Assembly: GCA_027972325.1 (NCBI GenBank)
Contig: JAPMOS010000070.1
Span: 104,501 to 168,500, forward strand
Reading direction: 5' to 3'
DNA from: Paratrimastix pyriformis
Taxonomy: Eukaryota > Preaxostyla > Paratrimastigidae
Length of the DNA: 64,000 bases
A program made the position numbers and the translations under genes. Every line of letters starts with the position of its first letter. The first letter of the stretch is position 1. Of the stretch, positions 11,040-20,839 are shown piece by piece. Below the pieces are notes generated by a model that worked only from the letters and a program-made list of their open reading frames with translations, did no database searches and had not been told where the DNA came from.

Positions 11040-14000
11040 ACGGCACAGGGCTCGGAGGACCGCTGCGGGACGGGGCCTGATTGCAGCGCCCGACCCGGGG
11101 CCCCGCATGCGCTGGTTGGGCAGCTCGCGCGGCAGGCAGTCGAGCGGCTGGGCGGGTGTGTCGAGGCGCTGGTGGCCGGGGTGGAGCAGGCCGAGGCGCC
11201 GGTCGGGTGTGGGAAGGGCCAGGCCCAATTCGCTCAGCGGGTTCTGGATTCGCTTGGTCCGTCCGAGTTGCGGCCTTGCGCCCCCATCTTTCTTTCGGGG
11301 GCCCCGTTTGCCGCCTGCCCACAACCGTCGCCATCACCCCCATTTCCATCCATTTCCATCCCATCCCATCTCATCTCATCTCATCCCATCCCATCTCGTC
11401 TCGTCTCATCCCATCTCGTCTCATCTCATCTCATCTCATCTCACCATCCATTTCCATCCCGTTTCCATCCTCCCGCAGCCGAACTGCTTGCCGTCACCAG
11501 CCGGTTCCCGGGGCTCCGCCCCCAGGCTCTGGTCACGCTGCATATGTCCAGCCAGCTCTGGTCCTCCCTCCACAAAACCCGCCTAGCGGGAGCCGACCCG
11601 ACCCCGTGCCAGTCCATCGCCGGCTGCGGTCCGCCGCTGTCCTCTTCTCATCCATTTCGGGCTGTTTGAGGTTGAGGTTGATTTTTTGGACGTCATCGTT
11701 GAGTGTGATTCCTGTTTGCCCAACGGTACGTGGTGAGCTCCTTCCTGTCCGATTGATCAGTCCCTTTGCCTCCTCCACACACACGCACCACCATGCTGCT
11801 GCAGCCTCCGCGACCTGCGCCGCCCAGCTCGTCTTCCGCGGGCTCACCGCCCCCGCTGCCCTGCTGCCCATCGATCCGGCGCCCCTCCTGGCCCACGCCC
11901 AGGCCCTGCTGCCTCCCCCGCCACCCCCGCCCCTCCCTGCGCCTGCTGCAGCAGCCGGGGCGACGAGGAGCCATGCGGGTGTCGGTGCGCGGTGGGCCGG
12001 GAGTGGGCCGAGGGTTGGCATGCCGCGGCCCGGTGCGCGGCCCTGCTGGCGGCAGCCCCGGGGAGCCCCAAGGCCGACGAAGGCAGCGGCGTGGATGGGG
12101 CCATGAGGCGCGCTCGGGAAGGGTCTGGGAGTCATTCCCCTCACCAGTTGATGATTCAATCAAACAAAATCATAAGCGTGAGTGGTCTAGGGGTAGAATT
12201 GACGCCTCCCACGCGCCAGACCCGGGTTCGAGTCCCGGCTCACGCATAACATTTTTCCATTTCTGGATGGATCCATTTTTTCCATTTCTGGATGGATCCA
12301 TTTTTTTTTTTTTTTGACGCCACAGCCTCACCTGGGCCGGCCAAGCCCTGGCCCGGCTGCGGCAATGCGAGGCGCGCGTGTCAGCCCGCAAGCAGCCCCA
12401 CAGGCGACACCGGGAATGCCCCTGCGAGCGCGAGGAGACCCGGGTGGCCCTCCCGGGGGTGGGCGAGATCCACACGGCCATGGGCCGCCTCTGGGTGCTC
12501 CGGGCCCGCTGTCTGCGGGTGCTGGTCCGTCGCCTGCGGCGGCTCTCTCTGTGTGCTTTGTGGTGGTGGTGTGTGGGTGGGTGGGTGCCAATGCAGAGAG
12601 GGGGAAGGAACGAGAAGAACCGAAAAAAAAACAAAAAAAAAAGGCAGCAGCACACCCGCGGGGGCAGGAATTACCGCCGGTACTTGTGTGCTTTTCTCGC
12701 GAACGCCACCCTCCTCACTCACCTTCCCCCTCCCGCCCCGGCAGGGACAAGGCGAGGCCGCGTGCGTCACGGCCGAGCGGGCCCTGGCCCACGCCCACCC
12801 CAGCCGCGGGACGGACTCCCTTCTGGTCCGCCTTGCTTCTTCGGCTCATCCGGGCTGTGGGTGTGGGTGGGTGGGGAGGACAAGGAATTCTTCACTGATT
12901 TTTTTTTGACGCCGACGGGACCTTTGCAGGCAGCAGCCGAGGCCTGGCAGCTGCTGGGCACGCTGTACGAGGAACTCGGCCTGCCCGCCCAGGCGGCCGT
13001 CGCCTTCGAACGGGTCCGAATTCACTCCCTGCTCTCGATTGTCCCCACCATGTGCGCCCTCCTTCGCCACCGTTCCTCGCTTTCATCTTCCGGAAAACCG
13101 GGCCACCAGGGCCCGTAAAACTGAAAGGGGAAAGAGAGAAAGAAAAGTATAAAATCCAACGAGTTGGCAAGTGGTTCACTCTTGCGCCCCCCCCCCCCCC
13201 CCCCCCCCCCCCCCGCCCCAGTGCGCGGAGCTCTGTTCGAGCGGCCTGTGGCACGGCAGCCCGCTGTGGGTCGGGGCCAAGCTGGGCTGGGCGGCGGTCA
13301 AGGTGCGCATGCACAGGCAGCGCGAGGCGGAGGCGGCCCTGGACCGGATCAGGGAAGCCATGCAGGTCTGCAGGGGGGTCGGGTCGCCCCAGGTGGAGCG
13401 CCTGTTGGGATGGTCGAGCGCAATCAGGTTCCAGAATTGTTGGTATGGGCTGATCAGGTTGGTGTCCTTGTGGGACTAACTCCTCTCCCCTGTGGGCCTG
13501 TCTGGGGCAGTGCCACCCGGGGGGCATGACGCCGCCGAATCTGGTGGGCTACCGCACACTGCTGGCCGAATATCACCGCAGGTCCGCCCCCCCGCGTGCC
13601 TTGGTCCCTCTGTGTTCCGCTCTGCCGACGACCCCCGGCAGGCCGTCCACCAGCATCGACCAATCTTCCCATGTTTCAGCAATGCATCGACACGCTCTGT
13701 GGGGGGACATGTTCATCATTTCCGCTCTCCCCCCCTATCTATCCCCCTATCTATATCCCTCCCGGCCCGTCAGCATCCACGAGTCTGCTGCCCCGCGTCT
13801 CAGCCCCCCGGCCCGCCAGGCTGCGCTGCAGGCCGTGGCCCTGGCCCATCTGCTGACATCCGGGATCAGCCCCGCCCCGGATACCGGCCTGGCAGCCGCC
13901 CAGGCCTGGCGCGAGGAGGTGGCCGCCCTGGGGCCGCTGGCCGTGAAGGGCGCGGACCCGGGGGTGTTGGGCCGGGCCCTGACTGAGGCCGGTCCGTTTG

Positions 14001-17000
14001 CCCTCCCGCCCCATGGGACCATGGCTTAAACCTGCGCCCCATCCGAAATGTTACGTCCCATAGTTTTTTTAGGCTCTTCCAGACAAATTCAGAGTGTGGA
14101 CTGTTGGCTGGTGGTGAGACCTCGTCCTGTTGCGACTCGAGTTGAGATTCGTGTTGCAACTCGTGGTGCGCTGGGGTGTGGGGGCGGATCATCGCGCAGC
14201 GTACGGCTGCCTGCTCTGCGACGAGGACCGGATGGCGGCGGCGCTGCTTGAGGAGGCCGCTCCCCACGTGTGGGCGGCCCCGGGCTGGGCCGAGCGTGGT
14301 GATGAGGTTCGTCGCTTGGCCTGCGCACCTAACCCACGATCACACACAACACTCACACTCGGTCACACATTCGACCACGCACGCCCATGGCGCGCCATGA
14401 CCGGCGAGTTCCCCGCCCCAGTTGGAAGTGGAGGCAGCCAGTCTCGATCTCATCCACCACCACTCGTCCGTTGTCCTCATTCCCTGCCCGTCGCAGGTAC
14501 ACTACCACCACGTTCACGCCCTGGCCGACCTCAAGGCCGCCAATGCGGCCGGCGAGTTGGCCCGCCTCTGGTGCCCGCCGGCCCCCAACAAGCCCGCGAC
14601 AGCTGCCGAGGGACCCGCGCCCCGCCCGCCATCCGCCGGGCCCCCGGCCGCCGCAGCGCCCGCGCCCTCGGCCCGACTGACCTCCGCCAGGCACCACCTC
14701 CGGCGGGCCCTCGAGGGGGCCGGCCTGCGCGGGGGTCCCGCGGCCATCTACCGCCGACTGTGCCTGTGGGCCGCCTGGGCGTGGGGGCTGGACCACCCCA
14801 GGATGTGCGCCGCCTACATGCGTCCGTCCTCACTTCTCACCTCCCGGACGCGCGCACGCCTCTTTGTAGACTTGGATTCTTCTTGAACTTGTCGCCTGCA
14901 CCTTCGCAAATACACAGCAGTATGTTCTCTGAGCACAACCCCATCGTCCATGCTGTTTTTCTGTTTTTCGGACAGAGTTGGGCTTGGCCCCGGCCGCACG
15001 GCACCAAGTGCTGCTGGCCTCGATCCCCCGGCGGCCGGCCCCCGGGTCCGAGCCCGACAGCCCCGAGGAGCCCGAGGAGACGTGGTGGGCGACCCGGGTG
15101 GCTTCCCCCGCTTCCCCTGATGCTGCTGCTGCTGCTGCTGCTGCTGCACCCGAGACTGGCGACCCGACCGGCCATCCGCCCAGCCCACCGCCCGATGGCC
15201 TTCCGCTGCACCCGCGGTATGACGACCTGCCCCCGGCCGACCGGACCGCCCTCCGGCGCTGCTTCGCCTTCCCCAGGGTGCTCTCCTCGGCAGACGCCCA
15301 GCGGATGGTGGCGGTGGCCGACGAGGCGACCGACGAGCCGTCCAGTGGGCCGGCCACACACCCCGAGGAGGGCTGGCCCTACGTGACCCCCACCATGATG
15401 CAGAAGACCGTCATTGACCAACTCCCCACCGGGTGGGACGCCGTCATGGGTCCGTGCCCCCTCCGTCCTGTGCGCCCGCAAGATGAGCGCACCGCCTGTG
15501 TCGCGCCCATGCCACCTCTCCTCAGTCCCCGCTCACACGCTCGTTCCCCTTCGCCCGCCCGCCCGCCCGCCCGCCCGCCCGCCCGCCCGCCCACAGTGGC
15601 CGAGGTACCGCACTTCCACGACCTGTTGCTGTGCCAGCTGCAGGCACGGCACCCACCCCTCCTGCGCCGGGTGGCCCCAGCCCTGAGCTGGCTCACCACC
15701 ACAGGCGGCCAGCAGCCGGCCGCCCCACCCGCCGTCGTGGCAACACCAGGACCACCCACAGCCCTGGCGCATCCCACAGCCCCTTCGGGCCCAGTTGCTG
15801 CGGGAGCGGCATCGACCCCGGCCCATCCGGCCCCTTCGCCCGCAAGCCCCACCGCCCCGGCCTCCCCCCCGCCGACCCCCCTGCCCTTCGCCACCCCGCT
15901 GCGACCCCTGGTGGGCCCCCACCAGACCCCCATGCGCTCCGCCGCATCGGCGCGGCTGCTGGGCGCAATCGCGGCGACCCCGCGGCTGCCCCCGCCCACC
16001 CCTGGACTGCGCACGCCCGCCCCGGCCCGGGGCCTCTTCGGCGGGACGCCCTTCGCCTCGCATTTCGGCACGCCGAGTGTGTTCGGGGCGGGCCCGTCCC
16101 TGGGGGAGCCGCGCGAGGCGGAGGCGAATCCGTTTGCGCTCGGCGGGGGCGGGGCTGGAGGGCTGGGTGTTCTGTCCACCCCGCGGGCCGAGCGACGCGA
16201 GGGACCGGCCTGCGCGGATGAGGAGCCGACCAAAAGGACACCCGCCCTGCTCTTCGGCGTCTGTCGAGCCTCGCCCCACGTCCTCCCACAAAGAAAGGTT
16301 GGGTGTCGTGCGCTTGCGAGGGCATCGGGCGGGTGACCAATGAGCGTAATGTGCCAGGAAGCGAGTGTTCCCCTCCTGATAGACGCGTCCCGCGCACACA
16401 CTCGCTCACCCACGCTCGCAGGCTCCGCTCCGTTCTGCGCTTGTCAAACATACCCGCCCTCTGGCCGTCCCCGCCACCCCCGGCCCCACCCCCACCCCTG
16501 CCCAACCTGCCGCCGCCGCGCCCCCGCCAGCCCCCGATGCCGCCAGCCAGCCGCCAGCCGCCGATCTGTGCGCCTCGCTGGGTGCCATGCAGATCTCGCC
16601 CTCGTCCCGGAAACGCATGCGACCCGCGGCGGTCGGGACCCCGGCCACCCCGCTCAGAACCCCGCCGCCCGGGGCAGCCAGCGGCGCTGCAAAGACCGAG
16701 GCCCCGTCACACACCCTGCCGACCACCCCCGCCCCCGCCCCCGCCGTGGCCATGCGTGTGCCCCGGGCCCGGCAGCCGTCCCGACTGGGATGGACCACAG
16801 AAACCCCGCGCCCCGCTGCTGATGATGATGATGACGGTGACGGTGACGGTGACGGTGACGGCGACGACGAGGTTCAAGGCCACGAAGATGACGCTCCTGC
16901 AGCCGACCAGCTGCCCCCTGGAGAGACCGACGGCGCCGAGGAGGCGACCAGCGCCCTGGCGGCCGTCCGGCTCTCCGGCCCGACGCCCAGCACGCCCACG

Positions 17001-20000
17001 CACCGTCCCACGAGCGCAGATGACACCCCCGCGACGGCCGCCTGCCCCTTGGCCACCCCGGCCCCGCCGCTCCGGTCGGCTGTGGCGCGGGTCACGTTCG
17101 GACCCACGGAGACGCCCATGCCTGCGGCGAGACGGCACCCGGCCGCCCTGCGCTGGGCGGTCGATGCTGATGATGATGATGACGACGACCGGGCGGAAGG
17201 CAAGGTCTGCTGACGGACACGAGGGTGGGCCAAGGTTCAATGTGTTCCATCAGGCCCGCCAAAAACGGACCCTTCTGGAAACTGCGGATGAATCCTCGTG
17301 GATGTGAATGGTACCGGGCGGTTGCCTTTCTCACCCCGTCACCTTCCTTCTACTCGGGGGGCCACCCGCGAACGCAGGTCTCATCGAGCGACGAGGACGA
17401 GGCCGCCGTATCTCACCCCGCCTCGCCATGCGACGAGGAGGATGACTTCCTGGCCCCGCGCGCTCCCTCGCCCGCTCCCCCAGCCAGGCCCGGCTCCCAG
17501 CTGCCCCGGCCCGGCGTCACGGAGGCCGCCCTTCGCCAAATCGAACCACCCGAAAGCTCTCCTCCGGCTCCGCGTCGCCGCCGCCCCGCCCCCGCTGCTG
17601 CTACCCCCCGTGTTGCCAAAGTTCCGGCGCCAGACCCGTTCGATCTGGAGGAGCCCGGCCCGGCCCCGGTCCTGCCACCGGCAAAGCGGGCGCCCCGCGG
17701 TCGGGCGGTTCCCAAACCCAAGCCAGCCGCGGCCCCCGCGCCCCCCAAGGGCCGCAAACGGGCGGAAAAGACCCCGACCGCGACCGAGACGCGAGCCAGA
17801 GGCGGCAGGCGGGCCGTGGCCGTGGAGAAGGAGCCGACTGAAGAGGAGGAGCAAAGTGATGGCGCGGAGGATGAGGAGCGCAGTGACGCCGATGGCGATG
17901 TCGCACCGGTGTCGTCGGCCACCAGCCGAGGCGCACCCCCTCCGGCCCCTGCTGCTACCCGTCGTCGTGTCGTCGATGATGACGATGATGATGATGGTGA
18001 TGCCGACGAGGGCGAGGACACCGCCAAGGAGCACCGCGGCGCCGTGAAGACGAGCTGCGATGTCGCCGATACCGACGCCGAGGAAGATGAAGAAGACGAG
18101 GAAAACGAGGAAGACGAGGAAGACGAGGAAGAGGATCGGGAAACCCCCAAACCACAAGTCGCTGCGTCGCGACGCCCCGCAGTCTCGAAGCCAAAAACTG
18201 CTCCGGCCCCGGCCCGGCCGAAACCCGCTCCCCCCGCGCCGGCCAAACCCAGCAAGCCCAAACCCGCCATTATCGATGATGATGACGACGGCGACGGCGA
18301 CGACGATGAGAAGCCTGCCGCCAAACCTGCCGCCCCTCGAGCTACGACCCGGAAGGCTGCCCCGGCCTCAGACTCGGAGTCCTCGGCCCACGAGAGCAGG
18401 CCGGCGCCTCCCAGAAGGCAGCCCGCCACCCGCAAGACCGCCGCGAAGGCAAAATCTCCATCTTCTTTTTCTTCGTCGTCTTCTTCCTCCTCCTCTGACG
18501 ACGGCGACAAAAGTCCACCCGCCGCCTCCGCACGGCCCACACGCGCCACCCGGTCGCGGGCTGCCCCTGCCGCTACCGCCCCCTCCACAACCACCACCAC
18601 CACCACCCGCACCACCCGCCGGACGGCAGCGACGCGCGGGGTGGAGAAAGCCCGATCCTGCCCGCCACCCCCCGGTGAGGCCGACCCGTCCCCGCCCCCT
18701 GGCCAGTCGCCGCCGCCCCCCGGGGCCACCAGCAGCGACCACCAGGCCGAGAACGCCATCCTCGCCCCGGAGGACGCTGCCGGGTGGCGGCTGGGTCGCT
18801 GGTGTGTCCATCACCCGGCGGGCGGCGAGGGCAGGAAGAGCAGCGACGAGGCGGCGGCCGGGGTGTGGCTGCTGGCTGGCCGAGATGGGCCTGCGCCTGT
18901 GCGGGCTGCTCGAGCGGAGCGAGCGGGTCATGGAGCAGGCAAACCGCGAACTGACCGACGACCAAAAGGTCTGTACGGCCCCAGACGAGGCGTTGTCAAT
19001 GCGGGCAAAAACCGAGTCCTCTTCGAGGGGGAAGGGCCGCGGGCACAGCGCGTGAAATTCACATTGTTATGCCCCCATTCTCATCCCGCCCTTCAGCGCG
19101 GCTGGCACCACCAACGGCGGGTCTTGGACCGGGACCTCAAGGAGTGGGCCGCTTTGCTCCAGGAGTGCCTCGGCACCGCAACGGTCAGCCCGCCCTCTGC
19201 CCCCCCTGGCACGGCACTTTCAGATCTCAGACCCAGGGATAGCCCTCTGATTTCCACACCGGCTCGCTCCGGCCCACCCACTCCCCACCCACCCACCCAC
19301 CCGTCCTCATCCTCCCCGTTCCTCCGCATCTGCACTCGGTTCAGGATGTTTTCGCGCCGCGTCCCGATGTGGTCCTTCCGAAGCCCCCAGCTGCCCCCAA
19401 GCCCGTCGTCGGCCCGCCCATCCACACCGTGCTCCTGCTGGGGCCGGGGCTGGCCGGCTGGCCCTGGGAGAACGTGCCCCTCCTGCACCACCGCTCGGTG
19501 AGTCGGCTGCCGGCCCTGCCCTTCCTCAGCGCCCGCCTGCTGGAGACCCGCGGACGGCTGTTTGGAGGGTGGCCGGGGGACGCCCTCCGGTCCGGGGTCG
19601 ACTCCACGCGGGGCCTGTATCTGCTCAACCCCAGCAAGGCATTCGGCGGGTCGCAGGAGCGGATGGGGCCCTTGCTCCAACGGTCCGCTCCTCCCCCTCC
19701 CCTCCCTCCCCCTCCTCCCCAACCTCCCTCCACCCCCCCCCCCCCCCCCCCCACACACACACACGCACACATACAACACACACACACACACGTACACACA
19801 CCTCACTGCCATTCTATTGTGGCTGCGCGTAGGCCGGCTGGCGCGGTTACGTGGCCGTGCCGCCCGCCCCGACGCCCTTCAGGAAGACCTGTGCAAAGCC
19901 GATTTCTACTGGTCAGCCTTTCCTGCGCTGCGAATGAGCACCGTCGCCATGCGTGTTGGTGTTGTATCGGAGGTTGATTGTGTCTTCATTACCCCCCCCC

Positions 20001-20642
20001 CCCCCCCCTCCTCCTCCTCCTCCTCCTCCGCCCCCCCACACACACACACACCGTCATGTCCCGGCCAGGTACACGGACCACGGGACGGGCGAGCAGTACT
20101 ATCCCGCCCACAGGCTCCGCCAGCATGCCCGCCTTCCGGCCACCTGCCTGATGGGCTGCGCGTCGGGGCGGCTCCGGCCCCACGGCGAGTACGACCCCGC
20201 CGGTGCCGTGGACGGGTACATGGTCTCGGGATGGTCGGTGCGCCCCCCGCATCCCTCGGCCGCCTTGCGCCTAGGGGTCCCAAAATTTCATCGAAATCCT
20301 TCATCATTCTCCGTCCGCCTTCCCCCCAGCCCGTGCGTGGCGGCCAACCTGTGGCCCGTGACGGACCACGAGATCGACCGGTTCTCGGAGAAGCTGCTCA
20401 CGAGCTTCCTGCCCCTGCCGGGGGGCACCGACCCGGCCCCCCCCGCGGCCCCCCTCTGGCTCCCCGAGGCGGTCATCCAGGCGCGCCGCGAGTGCACCCT
20501 GCACGCCCTGACGGGCTACGCGCCCGTGTGCTTTGGGGTGCCCGTGCGCGGCGGCGGCGGCGAGAGCAGGAAGGAGGCGAGGGAGCCGCGAACGGAGCAA
20601 CAGGCCGAACAGGGGGCACAGCGGCAACCAGCCAGAAGATGA
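6649..20642 (+). CDS. ESPL1: Separase (sister-chromatid cohesin protease), many exons
   Basis: Separase is the caspase-like cysteine protease (peptidase C50) that cuts cohesin at anaphase. The C-terminal catalytic domain is unmistakable. It has GPGLAGWPWENVPLLHHRSVSRLPALPF in pieces at 19430-19530, YLLNPSKAF near 19620, the catalytic His in DHGTGEQY (codon 20079-20081), the catalytic Cys in LMGCASG (codon 20157-20159), then CVAANLWPVTD and EIDRFSEKLL after an intron at 20234-20329. The 5' exons 6649-6716, 6761-6986, 7031-7237 and 7305-7620 join in phase across GTC...AG introns. The start is the first ATG of this chain. The middle (8.4-18 kb) carries helical-repeat-like exons broken by low-complexity Glu, Gln, Ala and Asp runs. 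The short exon at 19833-19911 does not keep phase with its neighbours: at least one single-base slip separates GWRGYV from LQEDLCKADFYW. Confidence 0.9.
8878..8932 (+). repeat. GAG trinucleotide run (poly-Glu) in a separase exon
   Basis: About 17 GGAGGA-type triplets read as poly-Glu in the frame of the exon that starts near 8390 (SSAGLDLGRPCPDLLPSL). It follows an acidic stretch (ERSSDDDDHDD near 8650). Confidence 0.85.
9183..9480 (+). repeat. Pyrimidine-rich intron with CCTCC and CCACCCAC repeats
   Basis: CT-rich sequence with short CCTC and CACCCACC iterations, between separase exon sequence near 9060 and the exon that resumes near 9440 (SLYGALSPTFTLASH). It fits an intron with a long pyrimidine tract on the sense strand. 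Confidence 0.75.
9934..10000 (+). repeat. CGCC and CATCCACC tandem arrays in an intron
   Basis: A CGCCCGCC run followed by about six copies of the octamer CATCCACC, then CCACCAG, which looks like the 3' splice site before the separase exon ALYVICVALRDSPSE. Confidence 0.85.
11007..11039 (+). repeat. CAG run (poly-Gln) in a separase exon
   Basis: Ten CAG and one CAA triplets in the separase frame. The exon continues after it with HALVGQLARQAVERLGG, so the repeat is translated. Confidence 0.9.
11341..11470 (+). repeat. CATCT/CATCC pentamer array in a separase intron
   Basis: Imperfect five-base units (CATCT, CATCC, CGTCT) run from 11341 to about 11455, ending in CATCCTCCCGCAG, a good 3' splice site near 11478. 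The intron starts after the exon ending QFAQRVLDSL, near 11258. Confidence 0.8.
12176..12246 (+). tRNA. tRNA-Gly, anticodon CCC, inside a separase intron
   Basis: A 71-base cloverleaf. The acceptor arms GCGTGAG and CTCACGC pair fully, followed by discriminator A. The D-arm region reads GTCTAGGGGTAGA. The anticodon loop CTCCCAC is on stem GACGC/GCGCC, with four of five pairs and an A-C mismatch at the second pair. The T-arm reads GGGTTCGAGTCCC. The loop gives anticodon CCC, for Gly. It matches the typical eukaryotic tRNA-Gly layout, including the internal A-box (TGGTCTAGGGG) and B-box (GGTTCGAGTCC). No intron; CCA is not encoded. It lies between separase exons on the same strand. The stem mismatch leaves some doubt about full function. 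Confidence 0.9.
12252..12256 (+). terminator. RNA polymerase III terminator (T run) after tRNA-Gly
   Basis: Five T residues start six bases after the discriminator base of the tRNA, as expected for Pol III. Two further T runs follow, at 12276-12281 and 12301-12315, the last with 15 T. Confidence 0.75.
12252..12300 (+). repeat. Tandem duplication of a 24/25-base unit with a T run
   Basis: TTTTTCCATTTCTGGATGGATCCA occurs in split form twice in a row (12252-12275 and 12276-12300), followed by T15. Each copy carries its own T run and contains the self-complementary core TGGATCCA. The duplication gives the tRNA gene backup terminators. Confidence 0.85.
13187..13214 (+). repeat. C28 homopolymer at a separase 3' splice site
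   Basis: Twenty-eight C residues followed by GCCCCAG and then coding sequence (CAELCSSGLWHGSPLWVG). The tract acts as, or has grown from, the polypyrimidine tract of this intron. Confidence 0.9.
15553..15595 (+). repeat. CGCC tetramer run in a separase intron
   Basis: About ten copies of CCGC/CGCC ending CCCACAG, followed by coding sequence VAEVPHFHDLLLCQLQ. Confidence 0.8.
19733..19803 (+). repeat. C20 tract followed by CA dinucleotides, separase intron
   Basis: C20 at 19733-19752, then CACACA runs to about 19803. It lies in the intron that starts GTCCGCTCC after the exon ending GPLLQR (19682) and ends TAG at 19832. Confidence 0.9.
19992..20052 (+). repeat. C17, CTC and CA runs in the intron before the catalytic His exon
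   Basis: C17 (19992-20008), then CTC triplets, then CA dinucleotides. The intron ends CGGCCAG at 20068, directly before the separase exon that starts TDHGTGEQY. Confidence 0.9.
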
Positions 20643-20839
20643 GATTGAAGCGAGCTGCTGCGCCACCCTGGTTGACATGCATTCTCTTGGCGCATCGGCA
20701 CACGCCTCTTCCGTCTCCCCGATGAGTTTCATCTTGATACCCAGTCGAGCGTTTCACCTGTCTTGCAGCAGCATCCCATCCCAGTCCCTCTGGCGAGCGA
20801 GACATGCTGTGTATTGCGAGGACACAGGCGAAGAGAAAC

